The position numbers and the translations under genes were made by a program. From NCBI GenBank assembly GCA_016782645.1, contig JADHYC010000021.1, positions 1-37,532 on the forward strand: a stretch of 37,532 nucleotides of DNA, written 5' to 3'. The notes under the pieces are model-generated. The model did not search any database. It had not been told where the DNA came from and saw only the letters and a list, made by a program, of their open reading frames with translations. The stretch comes from Fidelibacterota bacterium. Its GTDB lineage: Bacteria > Fidelibacterota > UBA2242. The stretch's first letter is position 1. Each line of letters starts with the position of its first letter. This document shows positions 34,438 through 37,532 of the stretch, one piece after another.

Positions 34438-34685
34438 GAGATGATGGTGGATATGTAGTTGTTGCTGGTACACCTGAGGAGATATCTAAAGATCCGAACT
34501 CATATACAGGCGCATTTCTAAAGAGGGTGCTTAACTGATAGGAAAGTAAAATTCGGACTTCATTTATAGTTAGTTAAGTAAAAAGTGTGGCATTGATGCC
34601 ACACTATTGTGGCGGTAGCGCCACAGTTTAACTTATCCCAATATTTATAAACCATTGTTTTTACAACATTATTGTTTATGGCATG
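34438..34685. repeat. 248-bp direct repeat, copy 2 (detached uvrA 3' end)
   Basis: Second copy of 27879-28126. It still encodes the last UvrA residues in frame ([19 protein letters not shown], then [12 protein letters not shown]) with Thr-to-Ala and Lys-to-Arg changes and a TGA stop at 34536-34538, followed by the conserved double hairpin. There is no start codon or upstream uvrA sequence, so it is a gene fragment. The flanking DNA (34311-34437 and 34686-34860) is AT-rich without genes. Confidence 0.97.
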
Positions 34686-34861
34686 ATTGTTGTCACTCCT
34701 ATTTATAGTTTTTTGATTGTTGAAGTTGATTATGATGAGGTTGCAAATATTTATGAGTCGTATTTTAAGTAGACTCATTTATTCGATTTTAATTTACACT
34801 CGATTTATAACTACCCCTCATATTTTAACTCCATCTTCATAGGCACTGCCGCCCCTATATG

Positions 34862-34903
34862 CTGGAAAGAGGTTCCGCCCGGAATTTGCTTTCCAGTTTT
34901 TTT
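34862..34903 (+). terminator. Rho-independent terminator
   Basis: CTGGAAAG (34862-34869) and CTTTCCAG (34889-34896) form an 8-bp stem extended internally by TTCCG/CGGAA, followed by a run of seven T. It reads on the plus strand, after the cassette and the uvrA fragment and about 65 bp before the M24 peptidase gene. It would separate that gene from upstream transcription. Confidence 0.7.
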
Positions 34904-34966
34904 ATGTGAGATATTAGTTTCATGTGATTATATTTATTTGCAGTGAACAAAAATGAGGGAGTTGAT

Positions 34967-36145
34967 ATGTATAAAGAGAAAATTGCGCAAGCTGTAGATA
35001 TTCTTAAGGAAAAAGATGTTGACATGTGGCTTACATTTGTCAGGGAAAGTGAAGTTCTTCGCGACCCCTGTTTAGACCTAATTTTAGGAGTAAATTGCAC
35101 ATGGCAATCGGCATTTATAATTACAAGGACAGGTAAGACAATAGCCATTGTCGGCAGCTTAGATCACGAACGTATAAAATTAACAGGGCATTACGATGAC
35201 ATAAGAGAATATATTGGAAAATTCGGTAATTCACTAATATCAGTATTGGGCGAAATTAAACCCAATAAAATAGCATTAAATATGTCGAAAAATGACTTTA
35301 TGGCTGATGGTCTTACTCACGGAATGTATCAACTTTTAATTGACTATACAGCAGGTACTCCTTACAAAGATAGATTTATTTCATCTGAAGAAATAATAAG
35401 CGCATTGCGAGGGAGAAAATCTCCTACTGAATTGGAAAGAATAAGAAAGTCTATAGAATTAACTGAGGAAATCTACCACAAGGTCTCCGAGTTTATGGCT
35501 CCTGGAAAAACAGAAAAAGATGTGGCTGATTTCATACTTAGTTTAGTAAAAGAAAACAGTGTTACAACTGCTTGGGAGGAGAATTCATGTCCTGCAGTTT
35601 TTACTGGCCCAGAATCTGCCGGAGCACATGCTGATCCGACAAAAAGAGTCATCGAAAAGGGTCATGTTCTAAATATAGATTTTGGCGTAAAAAAAGACGA
35701 TTATTGTTCAGATATTCAAAGAACGTGGTATTTCCTTAGAGATGGAGAAGCAGAAGCGCCGGAAGAAGTTAAACGTGGCTTTCAAACAATTATTGATTCC
35801 GTTAAATTAGCATCTGATGCTATAAAACCTGGGAAAATGGGCTGTGATATTGATGATGTTGCTCGCAACTATATTGTATCAAAGGGTTATCCTGAATATC
35901 CTCATGCTCTTGGACATCAGGTTGGAAGGTCTGCACATGATGGCGCCGGGATACTTGCTCCAAGATGGGATCGTTACGGAAATACTCCGTATTTACCAAT
36001 AGAGGTTGGGCAGGTTTACACTATTGAGCCTCGTCTTCCGATTGAAGGGTATGGAGTGGCAACAACTGAGGAAATGATTGTTGTAACTGAGGATGGCTGT
36101 GAGTGGCTGTCACATCCTCAGAAGGAGATATATTTAATTAGATAA
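34967..36145 (+). CDS. M24-family metallopeptidase (Xaa-Pro aminopeptidase-like)
   Basis: 392 residues. ATG at 34967 is preferred over an upstream GTG at 34943 because GAGGGAG lies just before it. Residues 1-150 are the creatinase N-terminal domain. From EELISALRG-like helix SSEEIISALRGRKSPTELER onward comes the pita-bread catalytic domain with all five metal ligands: NIDFGV (Asp238), CSDIQRTW (Asp249), HALGHQVGRSAH (His317), YTIEPRL (Glu354) and TTEEMIVV (Glu368). It would remove an N-terminal residue ahead of proline, using two Mn or Co ions. It has no signal peptide, so it is cytoplasmic. It stands alone after a terminator. Confidence 0.92.
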   Translation: MYKEKIAQAVDILKEKDVDMWLTFVRESEVLRDPCLDLILGVNCTWQSAFIITRTGKTIAIVGSLDHERIKLTGHYDDIREYIGKFGNSLISVLGEIKPNKIALNMSKNDFMADGLTHGMYQLLIDYTAGTPYKDRFISSEEIISALRGRKSPTELERIRKSIELTEEIYHKVSEFMAPGKTEKDVADFILSLVKENSVTTAWEENSCPAVFTGPESAGAHADPTKRVIEKGHVLNIDFGVKKDDYCSDIQRTWYFLRDGEAEAPEEVKRGFQTIIDSVKLASDAIKPGKMGCDIDDVARNYIVSKGYPEYPHALGHQVGRSAHDGAGILAPRWDRYGNTPYLPIEVGQVYTIEPRLPIEGYGVATTEEMIVVTEDGCEWLSHPQKEIYLIR

Positions 36146-36279
36146 AATTCACTATTTGAAACATTAAAGTAAGAGATTTGTTTTAATTGTATTGTAAAAG
36201 AACATTAAGTTATTTGAGATATTTGAGATTCATATATTCTAAATGGTTGATTCTTTGTAAGACTACTTTGAGATGGAAA

Positions 36280-36373
36280 GTCAATGCGACCCCGATTCAT
36301 CAGGGGAAGCAATCTACAAGGATTGTTGCATTGGTTGAGTAGATTACTTCGTCATTTCATTCCTTGCAATGAC
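36280..36373. repeat. Dispersed palindromic repeat (GAAGCAATCTAC type)
   Basis: Arms GAAGCAATCTAC (36306-36317) and GTAGATTACTTC (36339-36350) pair with one mismatch. The unit is bounded by GTCAATGC at 36280 and GCAATGAC at 36366-36373. A CCCCGATTCATCAGGGG hairpin lies in the left half. The 'GCAATGAC/GAAGCAATCT' sequence is typical of non-coding repeats spread through many environmental genomes. It occupies part of the 313-bp spacer 36146-36458; the rest shows no gene. Confidence 0.55.
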
Positions 36374-36458
36374 GTATTAAGTAAAATATTTATGTGAGCT
36401 AAATAACATTTTGTAATTTGAAAGGTTAATAAATTTTTGAAAAGAATGAGGAGGTATT

Positions 36459-37532
36459 GTGAAAACAAGCATTAAGATTACCATTTTTTTAATGATTTTT
36501 GGTTGTTTGCCATTAATCGCACAGACACCAGATCTTGAATTGCAGAAAGAAATCACTCCGGGATATATTATTTACCTTGCAGGTCGGGAATTTCAGTACC
36601 TGTCTCAGATAGTTTTTAGCGGTGATGCTGATGATACACCGACGATGAAAGCACATATGGGACTGGCAATATTACAGATAGCATGGACTCATGTCAGGGG
36701 AGATACATTCGTTACCGATATTGAACCACTTATTGATGACATCGGAGAAAATTTCGACAGTATTGGATGCCGTTTTGAGAATGACATAGTTCCGATTCTT
36801 GAGTCCGAGTCGCAATCTGAATTTTTTGACCTTTTAGTAGATTTCTTTGAATCGGGGACTTATCCTGCTTTTCGTGATTCGGTTAGTGAATATTGTTTTA
36901 ATATTGGCGATGATTTTGAAGAGATTGGTGATGAGATTGACGAATTTGGCAGAAAATTGGATGCGTATTCGGAATTATTTGGGAATCATTGGGATGCTGT
37001 AGCAGAAGGAACGGCTGATTTTGAATTTTCCTTTACAATTATCGGGAGCAAGTACGAAGATACGGTTTTTATTTTTTCAAGGCATTTCTTTGATATGATA
37101 GACATAGTAGAAAATATCGGTGAAAATATGGGAGAATCCTTTGATGATGGTTTTTCCTGGATGGACTCTGTGATGGTTGAGCCAGGTGGTGATGTAATGC
37201 CCGGAATTACATCAATTCGTCGAGGTCTGTGCTACATGGATGAGATGCTTGATACGATTCAAGTTATTCTCACAGATCAACCTTTTGCGCCGTTTGAGAT
37301 TGATGTATCTGGAATTGATTCTCTCCAGGAAGTTGTTTCAGAAATAGATACAATGCTGGGAGGAAAGGAGTACACTCTTGAGCCGGAAGATGAAGGCAAA
37401 GTGATAAAGCCGTTAGCAATTTTCCAGAATATGCCTGATGATGGTTTGTGGGAGCTATATGAAGATTTTTATTGTTATGGAGAATCCGAAACCTATACAT
37501 TTGGTGAAATTTTCCCGCTTGGTGTTACTCAG
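36459..37532 (+). CDS. Acidic exported protein of unknown function (3' end outside window)
   Basis: The reading frame is open from GTG at 36459 to the window edge: 358 codons, unfinished. GAGGAGG just upstream supports the start. A signal peptide (KTSIKITIFLMIFGCLPLIAQ) precedes a strongly acidic mature part with many Asp/Glu and few Lys/Arg. Repeating helical phrases such as FCFNIGDDFEEIGDEIDEFG-like segments, VENIGENMGESFDDGFSWMD and SGIDSLQEVVSEIDTMLGG suggest a mostly helical protein. I see no known domain or catalytic motif. Because the C-terminus is missing, a sorting domain cannot be ruled out. Confidence 0.78.
   Translation, partial: MKTSIKITIFLMIFGCLPLIAQTPDLELQKEITPGYIIYLAGREFQYLSQIVFSGDADDTPTMKAHMGLAILQIAWTHVRGDTFVTDIEPLIDDIGENFDSIGCRFENDIVPILESESQSEFFDLLVDFFESGTYPAFRDSVSEYCFNIGDDFEEIGDEIDEFGRKLDAYSELFGNHWDAVAEGTADFEFSFTIIGSKYEDTVFIFSRHFFDMIDIVENIGENMGESFDDGFSWMDSVMVEPGGDVMPGITSIRRGLCYMDEMLDTIQVILTDQPFAPFEIDVSGIDSLQEVVSEIDTMLGGKEYTLEPEDEGKVIKPLAIFQNMPDDGLWELYEDFYCYGESETYTFGEIFPLGVTQ

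Noticed and set aside
27879..34685. Integrative element using the uvrA 3' end as an attachment site
   Set aside because: No integrase, excisionase or transposase is encoded between the repeats, and 248 bp is far longer than usual attachment cores. Homologous recombination or partial duplication fits better.
34560..34778. 72-codon minus-strand frame in the second uvrA repeat copy
   Set aside because: It crosses the end of the duplicated block and its hairpins; it is an antisense by-product of the duplication.
1..37532. CRISPR arrays, tRNA and rRNA genes
   Set aside because: I found no regularly spaced identical repeats of CRISPR type and no cloverleaf or rRNA-like sequence on either strand by eye; a covariance-model search would be needed to exclude a tRNA fully.

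Overview
The window looks like a stretch of chromosome from an AT-rich, Gram-negative bacterium of the FCB superphylum. The main evidence is C-terminal YPNPFN-type (T9SS type A / Por-like) sorting domains on at least two exported proteins, a Wzi-like outer-membrane protein and many exported repeat proteins. Such domains are common in Bacteroidetes, Ignavibacteria, Cloacimonetes, Marinimicrobia and KSB1-like lineages. I cannot place it more precisely. Many spacers carry small inverted repeats and gene remnants.

Layout. 1-2.9 kb (minus): the N-terminal part of an FAD-dependent L-2-hydroxyglutarate-oxidase-like enzyme, a small nitroreductase, a membrane protein with a Cys-rich loop, and a gamma-glutamylcyclotransferase-like protein. 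2.9-5.4 kb: repeat-rich spacers, a decayed reading frame and an LD-carboxypeptidase. 5.4-9 kb: an exported TPR protein, a lipase pseudogene that has lost its middle, and an alpha/beta hydrolase. 8.9-13.9 kb (plus): SpoU/TrmH RNA methyltransferase, TlpA-like thioredoxin, CPBP membrane protease, MgtE Mg2+ transporter and a membrane glycosyltransferase. 14-15.5 kb: an unusually large glutamate-racemase-family protein with an N-terminal export signal. 15.6-20.3 kb (minus): a 595-residue protein I do not recognise, then a second membrane glycosyltransferase and a Wzi-like outer-membrane protein in one operon. 20.4-22 kb: a palindromic MITE-like element and a GH3 enzyme with a T9SS tail whose signal peptide lacks a normal start codon. 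22.3-24.4 kb: a radical SAM protein and a DUF4416 protein. 24.4-25.1 kb: dispersed repeats and the tail of a vanished T9SS cargo gene. 25.2-28 kb: uvrA. 35-36.1 kb: an M24 peptidase. 36.5 kb to the edge: an unfinished acidic exported protein.

The most notable region is 27.9-34.7 kb. The last 101 bp of uvrA plus 147 bp downstream, including a double hairpin, occur a second time 6,559 bp further on (248 bp each, 241 identical, no indels, all seven differences transitions). Between the copies lies a compact co-directional cassette of three exported proteins: an M23 metallopeptidase with a CARDB domain, a beta-propeller-like protein, and a 1007-residue C25 (gingipain-fold) protein with beta-helix, TPR and T9SS sorting domain. 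The C25 catalytic His position is occupied by Thr while the Cys remains. This looks like a gained surface or secretion module, captured by recombination at the 3' end of uvrA. Its function is unknown.
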